Made by a program: the position numbers and the translations under genes. This document shows, one piece after another, positions 43,963 to 52,542 of a stretch of DNA of 64,000 nucleotides. The stretch spans positions 1 through 64,000 of the forward strand of contig JAJZLY010000014.1 in NCBI GenBank assembly GCA_021850485.1. The letters run 5' to 3'. Position 1 is the stretch's first letter. Every line of letters begins with the position of its first letter. Below the pieces are notes generated by a model. It saw nothing but the letters and a program-made list of their open reading frames with translations, was not told the origin of the DNA and searched no databases. Source of the DNA: Bacillota bacterium. GTDB lineage: Bacteria > Bacillota > Sulfobacillia > JAJZYS01 > JAJZLH01.

Positions 43963-45237
43963 GTGCTCAGCCTGCTCCTGTTCCTGGCGGTCGTGGTGGC
44001 CAGCGTGCTCCGGCCCTGGCGGCTTTCTCCGGGCTTATTCGCCGGCGCAGGCGCCGTGGTGGCGGTGGCCGCCGGCTTCACTGCGCTGCACAGCCTACCC
44101 ACCATCTGGTCGTTGATCTGGGACCCCACCTTGGCCTTCGTGGCCGCAATCGTCATGTCGCTGGTGCTGGATCAGATCGGTGTCTTCGCCTGGGCCGCCC
44201 GCCACGTACTTCGCTCCGCCCGCGGGCATACGGCTTTGGCGTTCGGTGGACTCTTGCTGTTGACTGCGGCAGTCAGCATGCTCTTCAACAACGACGGCGC
44301 AGCCCTGATCATGACCCCAATCGCCCTCGAGCTGGCAGCACTCTATGCACTGGGACCGGGTCCGGCCATGGCGTTGCTCCTGGCGGTCGGGTTCATGGTG
44401 GATGCTGCCTCCTTGCCGTTACCGGTCAGCAATCTGGTGAACATCCTAGCCACCGACGCTGCCCACATCAGCTTTCTAGCGTTTGCCCATATCATGATGC
44501 CGGTCGACGTGGCGGTGGTCGCTGTCAGCGTGGTGCTCTCCTGGGCGCTGCTTGGCCGTAGGCTTCCAGAGGACGTGGCGGCGCAGATCCCTGACCCGGC
44601 GGCCACCCTGCCGGACCTTACGCTGTTTCGCCGCGCCCTGCTCTTGGTGGCAGGGCTGGTGGTCGCCTACGTGGCCAGCGGCGCCCACCCCTTCCCTGTA
44701 TCCGTGCCGGCGTCCGTGGCCGCCATCTTGCTGGTCGCCATGGCCTGGCAGCGCGGCCTGCTCCGCCCCAAGGCACTCCTGGCCACCGGTCCGTGGCAGG
44801 TCGTCGTCTTCTCGGTGGGAATGTATGTGTTGGTCTTCGCCTTGGCCCAGAGCGGCTGGCTGGGCAGCCTGCAGGCCGCCCTGGCTTGGGCCAGCCGACT
44901 TCCTCCCGCTGCCGGTGTGTTCGCGGTTGGCCTCATCACCGCTACCTTAGCTGCGGTGCTGAACAACTTGCCGGCGATCATGGCGGTGATGCTCAGTCTT
45001 GGCCACTTGGCACTGTCGCATCCGGCCAGCCTATCTTTGACCGCCGCCGCGACCATCGGTGCCGACATCGGCCCCAAGGTCTCGCCCATCGGGTCTCTGG
45101 CTACGTTAATCTGGCTGCATCGACTGGAACGGCACGGGATTTCGATCAACTGGCGGACCTATGTCGGCGTAGGGGTGGTTCTCACGGTGCCGGTGCTGCT
45201 GGTGGCCCTGACCACCCTGGCGTCGATCCCAGGCTGA
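43963..45237 (+). CDS. ArsB/NhaD-type permease of the ion transporter superfamily
   Basis: A 424-residue membrane protein with about eleven hydrophobic segments. SMLFNNDGAALIMTPIALEL in the first half and AAVLNNLPAIMAVMLSLGHL plus AATIGADIGPKVSPIGSLATLIWLHRL in the second are the paired signatures of ArsB-like pumps. It could export arsenite or another anion; no arsR or arsC is next to it, so the ligand is open. The GTG at 43963 has only a weak AGGA upstream; ATT 43951 and CTG 43954 are possible. Confidence 0.85.
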   Translation: MLSLLLFLAVVVASVLRPWRLSPGLFAGAGAVVAVAAGFTALHSLPTIWSLIWDPTLAFVAAIVMSLVLDQIGVFAWAARHVLRSARGHTALAFGGLLLLTAAVSMLFNNDGAALIMTPIALELAALYALGPGPAMALLLAVGFMVDAASLPLPVSNLVNILATDAAHISFLAFAHIMMPVDVAVVAVSVVLSWALLGRRLPEDVAAQIPDPAATLPDLTLFRRALLLVAGLVVAYVASGAHPFPVSVPASVAAILLVAMAWQRGLLRPKALLATGPWQVVVFSVGMYVLVFALAQSGWLGSLQAALAWASRLPPAAGVFAVGLITATLAAVLNNLPAIMAVMLSLGHLALSHPASLSLTAAATIGADIGPKVSPIGSLATLIWLHRLERHGISINWRTYVGVGVVLTVPVLLVALTTLASIPG

Positions 45238-45275
45238 AGCGGTCCGCTGGTAGGCCCCCGAAGGAGGAGCTGGCA

Positions 45276-46250
45276 ATCGACACATCGGCCTGGCCCAGCA
45301 TAGAGCAGATGCGCGAGGCGCATCTGGCCTTCTCAGCCGGCGGCGGGCTGCGCACACCGACTCTGTCCGCACCCGGACTGGCCGCCCAATTGCACCTGGA
45401 CGCGCTCTATCTCAAGGCCGAGTGCCTGCAGGTGACCGGCTCCTTCAAGTTTCGTGGGGCCTTCACCAAGGTGCATCGGGTGGCGCCGGCCCTAAATGGG
45501 CGCGGGGTCGTCACCTATTCGTCCGGCAATCACGGTCAGGCGGTGGCCGCGGCAGCCCAGCGCCACGGTCTGGCTGCCGTCGTGGTCATGCCGGAAGATG
45601 CCGTCGCCGAAAAGGTCGCCGGCGCCATGGCCCTGGGGGCAGAGGTGCGGTTTTCGGGTACGACTTCGGTGGCGAGGCAGGTTACCGCAGAGGCGATTGC
45701 CCAAGAGCGCGACTGGGTGGTCATTCCTCCCTTCGACGACCCCTGGGTGATTGCCGGTCAGGCCACCATCGGCCTGGAGATCGCCGAAGATGCACCCGAT
45801 ACGGACGCGGTGCTGGTACCGATCGGCGGCGGCGGCATGGCGTCCGGCATCAGTCTGGCGCTCGCCCAAGTCCGCCCGCACTGTCCGGTGTTCGGGGTCG
45901 AGCCCGCTGGCGCAGACGACGCCCGGCGGTCTCTGGCAGCTGGTGAACTGGTCAGCTTGGACCACCCGGACACGGTCTGCGACGGTCTGCGTACCAGTCG
46001 CCTCGGGCAGCTGCCGTTTGCCATCCTCTGCGCACACCTGCGCCAGGTGCTCAGCGTCTCCGATCAGCAGGTCGGGCAAGCCGTTCTCCGCCTGCTCCAA
46101 GAGGCCAAGCTGGTGGTGGAGCCGTCCGGCGCGGTCGGTCTGGCTGCCCTGTGGGCCGGCTTGGCTGGTCCAACCCGCCGACCGACGGTGGTGCTCTCCG
46201 GCGGCAACATCTCCGGGTCTTACCTGAGCGCTCTGCTCGCCGGCGCCTAA
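45276..46250 (+). CDS. Threonine/serine dehydratase-like PLP enzyme, apparent ATC start
   Basis: A fold-type II PLP enzyme of 324 residues, the catalytic domain of catabolic threonine dehydratase or serine racemase. The PLP Lys is in GSFKFRGA, the substrate loop is SSGNHGQAVA, the phosphate loop is IGGGGMASG and the C-terminal Ser region is VVLSGGNISG. No ACT domain, so not the isoleucine-regulated form. ATC 45276 lies 8 nt after GGAGG (AAGGAGG just upstream); the first ATG (45309) would cut 11 residues and has no ribosome binding site. It follows the ArsB gene by 38 nt. Confidence 0.9.
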   Translation: MDTSAWPSIEQMREAHLAFSAGGGLRTPTLSAPGLAAQLHLDALYLKAECLQVTGSFKFRGAFTKVHRVAPALNGRGVVTYSSGNHGQAVAAAAQRHGLAAVVVMPEDAVAEKVAGAMALGAEVRFSGTTSVARQVTAEAIAQERDWVVIPPFDDPWVIAGQATIGLEIAEDAPDTDAVLVPIGGGGMASGISLALAQVRPHCPVFGVEPAGADDARRSLAAGELVSLDHPDTVCDGLRTSRLGQLPFAILCAHLRQVLSVSDQQVGQAVLRLLQEAKLVVEPSGAVGLAALWAGLAGPTRRPTVVLSGGNISGSYLSALLAGA

Positions 46251-46316
46251 TTCCAGACAGGACATTTTCTGGCTGGTCCGAAAAAGAATGAACAGGGGTC
46301 CCACCGGCGGGGGCTC

Positions 46317-48551
46317 ATGCATTCGGCGCTGACGCCAGAGGAAGCGATGTTGGTGGCCACAGGCTTGGGCCCCCGGGGCCGGCTGAGCGAACTCTCCAAC
46401 AGCGACCTGCAGACCTTGATCCAAACCTGCAGCGAGATCTGCCAGACTGCCACCAGCCTGGCGGCAGGGTTAGCCGCTCTGCGACCAATCCAGACCCTGA
46501 CGGCTGCCCAGTCTGCTGCGGTCTATCTCTACGTGCCGCCGCACCAGCTGTCGGCTCTAGCGGCGAGCGGCGATCCGCCCGCTCTGATCCCGGTTGACGA
46601 CTCTGCGCCATCACTCGAAGCCGAAGTGTACAGGACAGGGCGCTCGGTGGTGTGGGGCGGCGGCCCGGATGAGACCCCAGGCCTCAGACCCGCGGCGCCT
46701 GGCGCAAGCTCGGCGATCATCACGCCCTTACAGGTGCAAGATCAGATCTGGGGCGTCCTAGCGGCATACCGGGAACACACCGGGTTCACCGACCGCGACC
46801 TGGCTGTTTTGGAAACAGTCGGGCAGGCGGTCGCGGTGGTGGTGGCGCTGCGGGCCTCGATCAGCCAGCAAGAGAGTTTGTGGGCGGGCGCCCCCTTGGG
46901 CATGGCTTCGTTCGACTTGGAGGGCCGGTTCATCAACGCCAACGACACCCAGGCCAAGATACTGGGCGTGCCGCTGACGGAGTTGATCGGCCGCTCGATG
47001 ATGGACTTTGTGGGCACCTCAGATGCAGTGCGCGTTCGCCAGCTCTTCACGGATCAGACGCTCGACACGAACCCGCACAGCCACCTGCTTACGGCGCACC
47101 GGGCCGATGGGAGCCCTTTGGTGGTGGAAGCCTGGACAGCACCGCTGACGGTAGCCGGAGCGACAGTCGGCGTCCAGGTGGCACTGCGGGACCTGACCGC
47201 CGAGCGCCATGCCACCGAGCGCCTGGAGTGGCTGGCCACCCACGACCCGCTCACGGCCCTGGGCAACCGCCGCTGGCTGGAGCATGGCTTTGCCACGATG
47301 CTGGCCGACGATGCGCAACGGCGGCTGACATTGATCTACATCGACGTGCTCAACTTCTCGTACATCAACGAGACCTACAATCACGACATTGGTGACCACC
47401 TGTTGGCTGAACTGGGAAGGCGGCTGACCCGGGTCTTGTCGGATCGTGCCATCTGTGCTCGGGTCGGAAGCGACGACTTTGCGGTGCTGCTGGGCGAGTC
47501 CGCCGACGACCCGCCGTTTTTGCAGCTGCTCGAGGGCATCAAGAGCTGCTTCGAGCAGCCGTTGACCGTCGACGATCAGGTGGTCTCCCTGCGACCGGCC
47601 ATCGGTGTCGCCCTCTATCCGCGCCACGCGCCAGACTGGCACACGTTGTTACGAATGGCTGCGGTGGCCGCGTCCCAGGTCCAGGCCACAGGACCGGCTG
47701 TGGTCTTTCATGCCGAGGGTGCCAGCGGGCATCAGAGCGCAGCCGCTGAGATTGCCCAGCGCCTGCCCAGGGCCCTGGCGGCTGGCTACCTGGAGCCTTT
47801 TTACCAGCCGATCGTCGACCTAAAGACCTCGAAAGTGGTGGCCGCAGAGGCGCTGTGCAGATGGCACGATCCGGATCTCGGCCTGATCTATCCCTCGCGG
47901 TTTATCCCGCTGGCAGAAGAGAGCGGGCTGATCGTCAGCATCGGGCGCTTCATGTTGCAGGCCGCTTGTCGGCAGCTGAAGCAGTGGCAGACCGAATTCG
48001 CTCGGCCAAGCAGAGTGCAGGTCAACGTGTCCGCTCGGCAGTTCGAGGAGCCAGATTTCCCGGAATTGGTTGCCGAGATCATCCGAACAGCGGGCCTGCC
48101 GCCAGGCTCCGTGGCGCTGGAGTTGACCGAGAGCGTGCTGGTGCGCATCCGGGAGTCGACCGTTGACCCGCTCCAAGCCCTAGCCCGGCACCAGGTTCCG
48201 GTGATCATCGACGACTTCGGCATCGGCTTCTCATCGCTGAGTTATCTACACCAGTTCAAGGTGGACGAGCTAAAGCTTGACCGCTCATTTCTCGAGCCAG
48301 CTCAAAATGGCATGTCGTCAAGGGACCTGCTGACGGCCATCGCCGAGTTTGCCAAGCGCCTGGGCATGCTGATCACGGTCGAGGGCGTGGAGCACTTCGA
48401 CCAGATCGCAGCCTTGCGTCGACTCGGCTTCCAGCGTGCCCAGGGCTATGCCCTGGCCCCGCCGGCAAGTGCACCAGCCTGTGCCAGTTGGCTGGAGCAA
48501 GGCAAGATCAATCCCGCCAAGCCGGCGAAAGCCGCCGGAATCGACGCCTAA
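46317..48551 (+). CDS. GAF-PAS-GGDEF-EAL signalling protein (c-di-GMP phosphodiesterase likely)
   Basis: A soluble 744-residue protein. GAF domain about 30-180, PAS about 190-300 (APLGMASFDLEGRFINANDTQAKILG), degenerate GGDEF about 300-460 and EAL about 480-735. The GGDEF signature reads GSDDF (ARVGSDDFAVLL), so cyclase activity is doubtful. The EAL site is complete: EAL in AAEALCRWHD, Asn in QVNVSARQF, Glu in LELTESVL, DDFGIGFSSLSYL, KLDRSF and Glu in TVEGVEH. It is thus expected to degrade c-di-GMP in response to signals bound by GAF/PAS. ATG follows GGCGGGGG. Confidence 0.93.
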   Translation: MHSALTPEEAMLVATGLGPRGRLSELSNSDLQTLIQTCSEICQTATSLAAGLAALRPIQTLTAAQSAAVYLYVPPHQLSALAASGDPPALIPVDDSAPSLEAEVYRTGRSVVWGGGPDETPGLRPAAPGASSAIITPLQVQDQIWGVLAAYREHTGFTDRDLAVLETVGQAVAVVVALRASISQQESLWAGAPLGMASFDLEGRFINANDTQAKILGVPLTELIGRSMMDFVGTSDAVRVRQLFTDQTLDTNPHSHLLTAHRADGSPLVVEAWTAPLTVAGATVGVQVALRDLTAERHATERLEWLATHDPLTALGNRRWLEHGFATMLADDAQRRLTLIYIDVLNFSYINETYNHDIGDHLLAELGRRLTRVLSDRAICARVGSDDFAVLLGESADDPPFLQLLEGIKSCFEQPLTVDDQVVSLRPAIGVALYPRHAPDWHTLLRMAAVAASQVQATGPAVVFHAEGASGHQSAAAEIAQRLPRALAAGYLEPFYQPIVDLKTSKVVAAEALCRWHDPDLGLIYPSRFIPLAEESGLIVSIGRFMLQAACRQLKQWQTEFARPSRVQVNVSARQFEEPDFPELVAEIIRTAGLPPGSVALELTESVLVRIRESTVDPLQALARHQVPVIIDDFGIGFSSLSYLHQFKVDELKLDRSFLEPAQNGMSSRDLLTAIAEFAKRLGMLITVEGVEHFDQIAALRRLGFQRAQGYALAPPASAPACASWLEQGKINPAKPAKAAGIDA

Positions 48552-49165
48552 TCTGCTCTTGGCTGGTGCCAGGGAGGTCCATGGCCGGTCAGCAACCAAC
48601 TGGGACCAATGGCCATAAGACGTGTGGCACTAGCTCTGGCCTGCTCTTGATCCTCGTTCAGCCAGGACCGAGGCATGATCGGGCCCTGGCGGCCAACGAC
48701 CAGGGCATCGCCAGCGATCACCACCCGATCCGCCAGCCGCACCAGCGACAGGTGCCCAGCCGTATGACCAGGTGTGTGCCAAACTGCGAAGCCGGCTACC
48801 TCGGCCCCAGGGTCAAGCCAGCGGTCGACCGCCACCGGCCGCATCAGCTGAGCCATCACCCGCCGGACCAGGCGCCGCGGCCGCAAGGCGCCTTCCAGAA
48901 ACGAGCGCTCCTCGCTACCAGCCCACACCTGCGCACCTAGGGCTGAGGCCAGTTGCGCCGCCTGGCCTCGATGGTCCACATCACCATGAGTCAAGACCAC
49001 GGCATCCAGGCGCCATCCGCTCTCGGACAGCCAGCGACTGATCTCCTGGCGATCGCTGGGCATCCCGGCGTCCACCAGCACGGTCAGCGTCTTGTCGTGA
49101 ACCAGATAGCAATTCGACTGCCGCAGGCGGGGACCAGCGAACACCCCGGGCACTAGCTCCACCAC
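48548..49165 (-). CDS. MBL-fold metallohydrolase
   Basis: A 205-residue metallo-beta-lactamase-fold protein. Zinc ligands: LTHGDVDHRGQ (HxDxDH), WHTPGHTAGHLSL (His), IAGDALVVG (Asp) and LLTGHGPPW (His), a glyoxalase II-like set. Substrate unknown. GTG 49165 with GGGGGAG 5 nt upstream; an upstream frame is unsupported. It follows addA by 23 nt. Its TAG stop interlocks with the TAA of the opposing GGDEF-EAL gene (CTAA, 48548-48551). Confidence 0.88.
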   Translation of the reverse strand: MVELVPGVFAGPRLRQSNCYLVHDKTLTVLVDAGMPSDRQEISRWLSESGWRLDAVVLTHGDVDHRGQAAQLASALGAQVWAGSEERSFLEGALRPRRLVRRVMAQLMRPVAVDRWLDPGAEVAGFAVWHTPGHTAGHLSLVRLADRVVIAGDALVVGRQGPIMPRSWLNEDQEQARASATRLMAIGPSWLLTGHGPPWHQPRAD

Positions 49166-49188
49166 GCCTACTCCCCCTCGCCCAGTTC

Positions 49189-52100
49189 CTATGCCAGGTC
49201 GGCCAGGTCCGGATCGATGATCATCTGCTGAATCTGGCTGAAATACAGGCACACGGTGACCGTCCGTCCCGGATAAAGCGCCATGACCGCTCGCCGGTAG
49301 CTGTGCATCTGCGGCTTGTACTGGCTGGCACGACGGCTGGCATCTTGGGCGCTGATGCGGTCTGTCTTCAGATCCACCACCAGCACATCATCCATGCCCA
49401 CCAGCAGGGCGTCGATCTGTCCGTGCAACAGCGAGCCGGCGAGCGCCACCGGTTCCTCGGCCAGCAGCGTAAACGGCACCTCGCGCTGGACAAGGTGATG
49501 CTCCGCCGCCAGCCGTCGGCCGACGGGGGTGACGAACAGTGCTGCCAGACCCGCAATATCGATATGGCTTGCCTCGTCAGGCAATAATACCTCGGCTGCG
49601 ACCAGTTCCTGGCACTGCCGGGTGATCTCAGCCACGGCATCCGCCTTCGGGTAGCGCAGGTGCCGCAACAGGAGATGGGTGGCGGTGCCGACGGCCGCTG
49701 GCTGCAGGGCCGCTGCCCCGGGCAAGGCCACCACGGACTGGTGGTGGCTTTCAAGTTCCACCTCCAAGTCCCCTTCGGCCAGGGAGGTGGCGGTCACCAC
49801 CTCTGGTGCACCTGGGTCGGCCAACTCGAGTCGTTCGTCCCACAGGTCCTGCGGCCAGGCCGGCGGCGGACTCGCGGCCGGCGCCGAAAAACCGGATGCA
49901 GGAGCGGTCGTGGGCCAGGACAAGGACACGATGCCAGGGGTCTGCAGCGCCACCGGCGCCACCCAGTCCAGATAGGAGCGGCCGCTCGCCCAGCGTCTGG
50001 CAGGCTGCAGGCGGCCGGCCGCCCGCCAATTGCCGATGGCGCGCATGCGGTCTCGCACCGTGCCCACAACCACCAGCCGATCTTGGGCCCTGGTCATGGC
50101 CACGTACAGCAGACGCGCCTCTTCCTGGCGATCTTCTTGGGCCAATGCCGTCTCGATGCCGGTGGCCAGCGGGGTCAGACGGCGCACCGCTCGCTCGGGA
50201 TCGGGGGCCAGCAGGCCGATCCCGAGGTGACGGTGGATGGCGAGATACGGCGCCTTGCGGCGGTGACTCAAAAACGGCAACTCCACGCCAGACGCGGCCA
50301 GCACCACCACCGGGAACTCCAGACCCTTGGCCTGATGGATGGTTAGAATCTGGACGGCGTCAGGCGTCCCGGCCTGTGGCCGGTCATGAAAGACATCACC
50401 TGCGCCCTCCCTGCTGGCCTCCACAAAGGCCTGGGGGCCACCAGGCCATCCCTGACTGAACGCCTCGGCCCAGTCCAAGAATGCCAACAGGTGATGGTGG
50501 CGCCTGGGCCCGTGGGCCATGTTCAGCACCCGGTCGGCGTAAGCGGTCTCGTGAAGCAGACGAGCCACCAGTTCCCCGACCGGCAGCCACCGCCAACTCT
50601 GCCAGGTGCGGATGCGGCCGGCGGTCCGAGCGTCCAGCTCGCTGACACCAGCCGCCAAGCCACCTGGGCCGCCGCTGAGCACCATGGCGGCCAGCTCGTC
50701 CAGCCCTACACCAACGATCGGCGAGCGCAGCACGGCGGCCAGATCTAATTCCGTGTAGGTGTCCGCCGCCACCGCCACCAGGCTCTCCATGGTCTGCCAT
50801 TCCAGAGACTGCCGGGGCCGCCGCCCGCTGCGGATCTGGCTGGGGAGTCCCAACTCGGAGAATACTTCCTGAAAGACACCTACCGACTGTGCGCTACGCA
50901 CCAGCACCGCCACATCGGAGGGCCGCATCGGCCGCAGACCTACCTGGCGGTCAAAGATCAGCTCGCCGTCCGCGCACCACCGGCCGATGGCGCGGCCGAT
51001 CACCCCGGCTTCAGCTTCCGGCCGCTCCAGCACTGCGGCCTGGTCGTCCTCAACCTCGGCGGCGTCGCCGGGTGCGCGCTCCAGTGCCCAGACCTCCACG
51101 AACGGCGGCTGCACGTGCGGATAACTGCTGGCATCTCGGGCCGGCACGAGTGGAGCCGCGCCCTCGATACCGGGAAAATCACCGGTAACCGCCTGCACTG
51201 CGGCCAAGATCTCGGGCCGGCTGCGGAAGTTCTCAGCCATTTCCAAACGCTGGCCTCGGACTGGCAGGCGCTCGGCCAAGGTCGCCAGCAGTTCGGGCAG
51301 GGCATGCCGGAACCGGTAGATGGACTGCCGATGGTCCCCCACCACCAACAGTCGTGGTGGGGTGGAAGTGGCTCTCAGAATGCGGTCGAGCAGGGCATCT
51401 TGCAGCGGATTGGTGTCCTGGTACTCGTCGACGAGGACGACATCGAGGCCAGCTGCCAACTCCCTGGCCACCGCCGACGGCGCTCCGTCGGTGGTGAGGA
51501 TCTGATACGCCAACTGCAATTGGTCATCGTAATCGATCAGCCTGCGCTGACGCTTGATGCCCTGGTAGGCCGCGAGCCAGGCCACACTGAGTTCGCTGAC
51601 GGCGCTGGCGACCGGAGCTAAGGCCATGGCCTCGGCCGCCAGCGCCCCCGGCAGGGTCGATGCTCGAAGTCCGCGAGCGGTCTCTCTGGCCGTCTTGGCG
51701 ATGGCGCGCAGTTGGTCCCACACCTCGCGGTCGCTTTCCGTCAGGCCAGCGAGCCGCTTGGGCAAGGTGTCTTCTGACACAGCCTGCCAGTTGCCGTCGG
51801 CCAGCTCGGCCAAGGCGGCGGCGAGGCGACTTGTCGCCTGGCCCAGAGTGCGGTCGGCGATCGGAGTGTCCGCCAGTTGTGCGACTTGGCCTTGCCATTG
51901 CCCGGCTTGCCGGCTGAGGTCGGTGGTCAGCACATCGATCAGGGCGTGCAGCCTCTGCTCATCGCTGAACTCACTGCCTAGATGTCCCAGGAAGCCCTCC
52001 GGGTCCGGCATCGAACGAGCGAACTCGATCAGGCGGCGCAGCGCCTGCCGGGTCAGAGGCTGCGTTCGCTCGTCCCAATGCCGGGCCAGCCGCACCCGCT

Positions 52101-52542
52101 GATCCGGGTGTCTGCTGACCGCCTCCTGCCAGGCATCTAGCCACAGCTGGGCCTGGGTCAGGGGATCGACCACCGACAATTGCTGCGGCTGGCCGATGGT
52201 ATGCCCGTAGCGCCGGATCAGGTGATTTCCGAAGGCATGAAACGTCTCCACCTGTGCGTGAGGCAGGAGTTCGAGTTGGCTCTGTGCGATGGCATTGCGG
52301 GCCGGGTCGGCCAGCGCGGCGATCAGCTCTTGGCCAAGGCGCGACCGCATCTCCTGTGCCGCCTTGTCCGTGAACGTAACGATCAGGGCCCGGTTCAAGG
52401 ACGCGCCCTGACCCTGCTCCAAGTAGCGCATCACCCTGGCCACCAGCACCGCTGTCTTCCCAGAGCCGGCCGCGGCGGTCAGCACCAGTGCGCCTCGCCT
52501 TGCCGCGGCCAGTGCCGCCTCCTGATCCGGTGATAAGTTCAT
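49189..52542 (-). CDS. addA: Helicase-nuclease subunit AddA (RexA)
   Basis: Large subunit of the AddAB double-strand break processing enzyme (1117 residues), functional equivalent of RecBCD. UvrD-type motor with Walker A AAAGSGKTAVL, DVVLVDEYQDTN, VGDHRQSIYRFRHA and the motif VI region EARLLYVAMTRAQDRLVV. The C-terminal RecB-like nuclease has GQIDALLVGMDDVLVVDLKTDR with the catalytic D..DLK. ATG overlaps the addB stop as ATGA. Confidence 0.95.
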   Translation of the reverse strand: MNLSPDQEAALAAARRGALVLTAAAGSGKTAVLVARVMRYLEQGQGASLNRALIVTFTDKAAQEMRSRLGQELIAALADPARNAIAQSQLELLPHAQVETFHAFGNHLIRRYGHTIGQPQQLSVVDPLTQAQLWLDAWQEAVSRHPDQRVRLARHWDERTQPLTRQALRRLIEFARSMPDPEGFLGHLGSEFSDEQRLHALIDVLTTDLSRQAGQWQGQVAQLADTPIADRTLGQATSRLAAALAELADGNWQAVSEDTLPKRLAGLTESDREVWDQLRAIAKTARETARGLRASTLPGALAAEAMALAPVASAVSELSVAWLAAYQGIKRQRRLIDYDDQLQLAYQILTTDGAPSAVARELAAGLDVVLVDEYQDTNPLQDALLDRILRATSTPPRLLVVGDHRQSIYRFRHALPELLATLAERLPVRGQRLEMAENFRSRPEILAAVQAVTGDFPGIEGAAPLVPARDASSYPHVQPPFVEVWALERAPGDAAEVEDDQAAVLERPEAEAGVIGRAIGRWCADGELIFDRQVGLRPMRPSDVAVLVRSAQSVGVFQEVFSELGLPSQIRSGRRPRQSLEWQTMESLVAVAADTYTELDLAAVLRSPIVGVGLDELAAMVLSGGPGGLAAGVSELDARTAGRIRTWQSWRWLPVGELVARLLHETAYADRVLNMAHGPRRHHHLLAFLDWAEAFSQGWPGGPQAFVEASREGAGDVFHDRPQAGTPDAVQILTIHQAKGLEFPVVVLAASGVELPFLSHRRKAPYLAIHRHLGIGLLAPDPERAVRRLTPLATGIETALAQEDRQEEARLLYVAMTRAQDRLVVVGTVRDRMRAIGNWRAAGRLQPARRWASGRSYLDWVAPVALQTPGIVSLSWPTTAPASGFSAPAASPPPAWPQDLWDERLELADPGAPEVVTATSLAEGDLEVELESHHQSVVALPGAAALQPAAVGTATHLLLRHLRYPKADAVAEITRQCQELVAAEVLLPDEASHIDIAGLAALFVTPVGRRLAAEHHLVQREVPFTLLAEEPVALAGSLLHGQIDALLVGMDDVLVVDLKTDRISAQDASRRASQYKPQMHSYRRAVMALYPGRTVTVCLYFSQIQQMIIDPDLADLA

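Noticed and set aside
44793-45275. Open frame upstream of the threonine dehydratase-like gene, in frame for 160 codons
   Set aside because: It overlaps the ArsB-type permease in another frame, its translation has no family resemblance, and the ribosome binding site at 45261-45267 points to a start at 45276.
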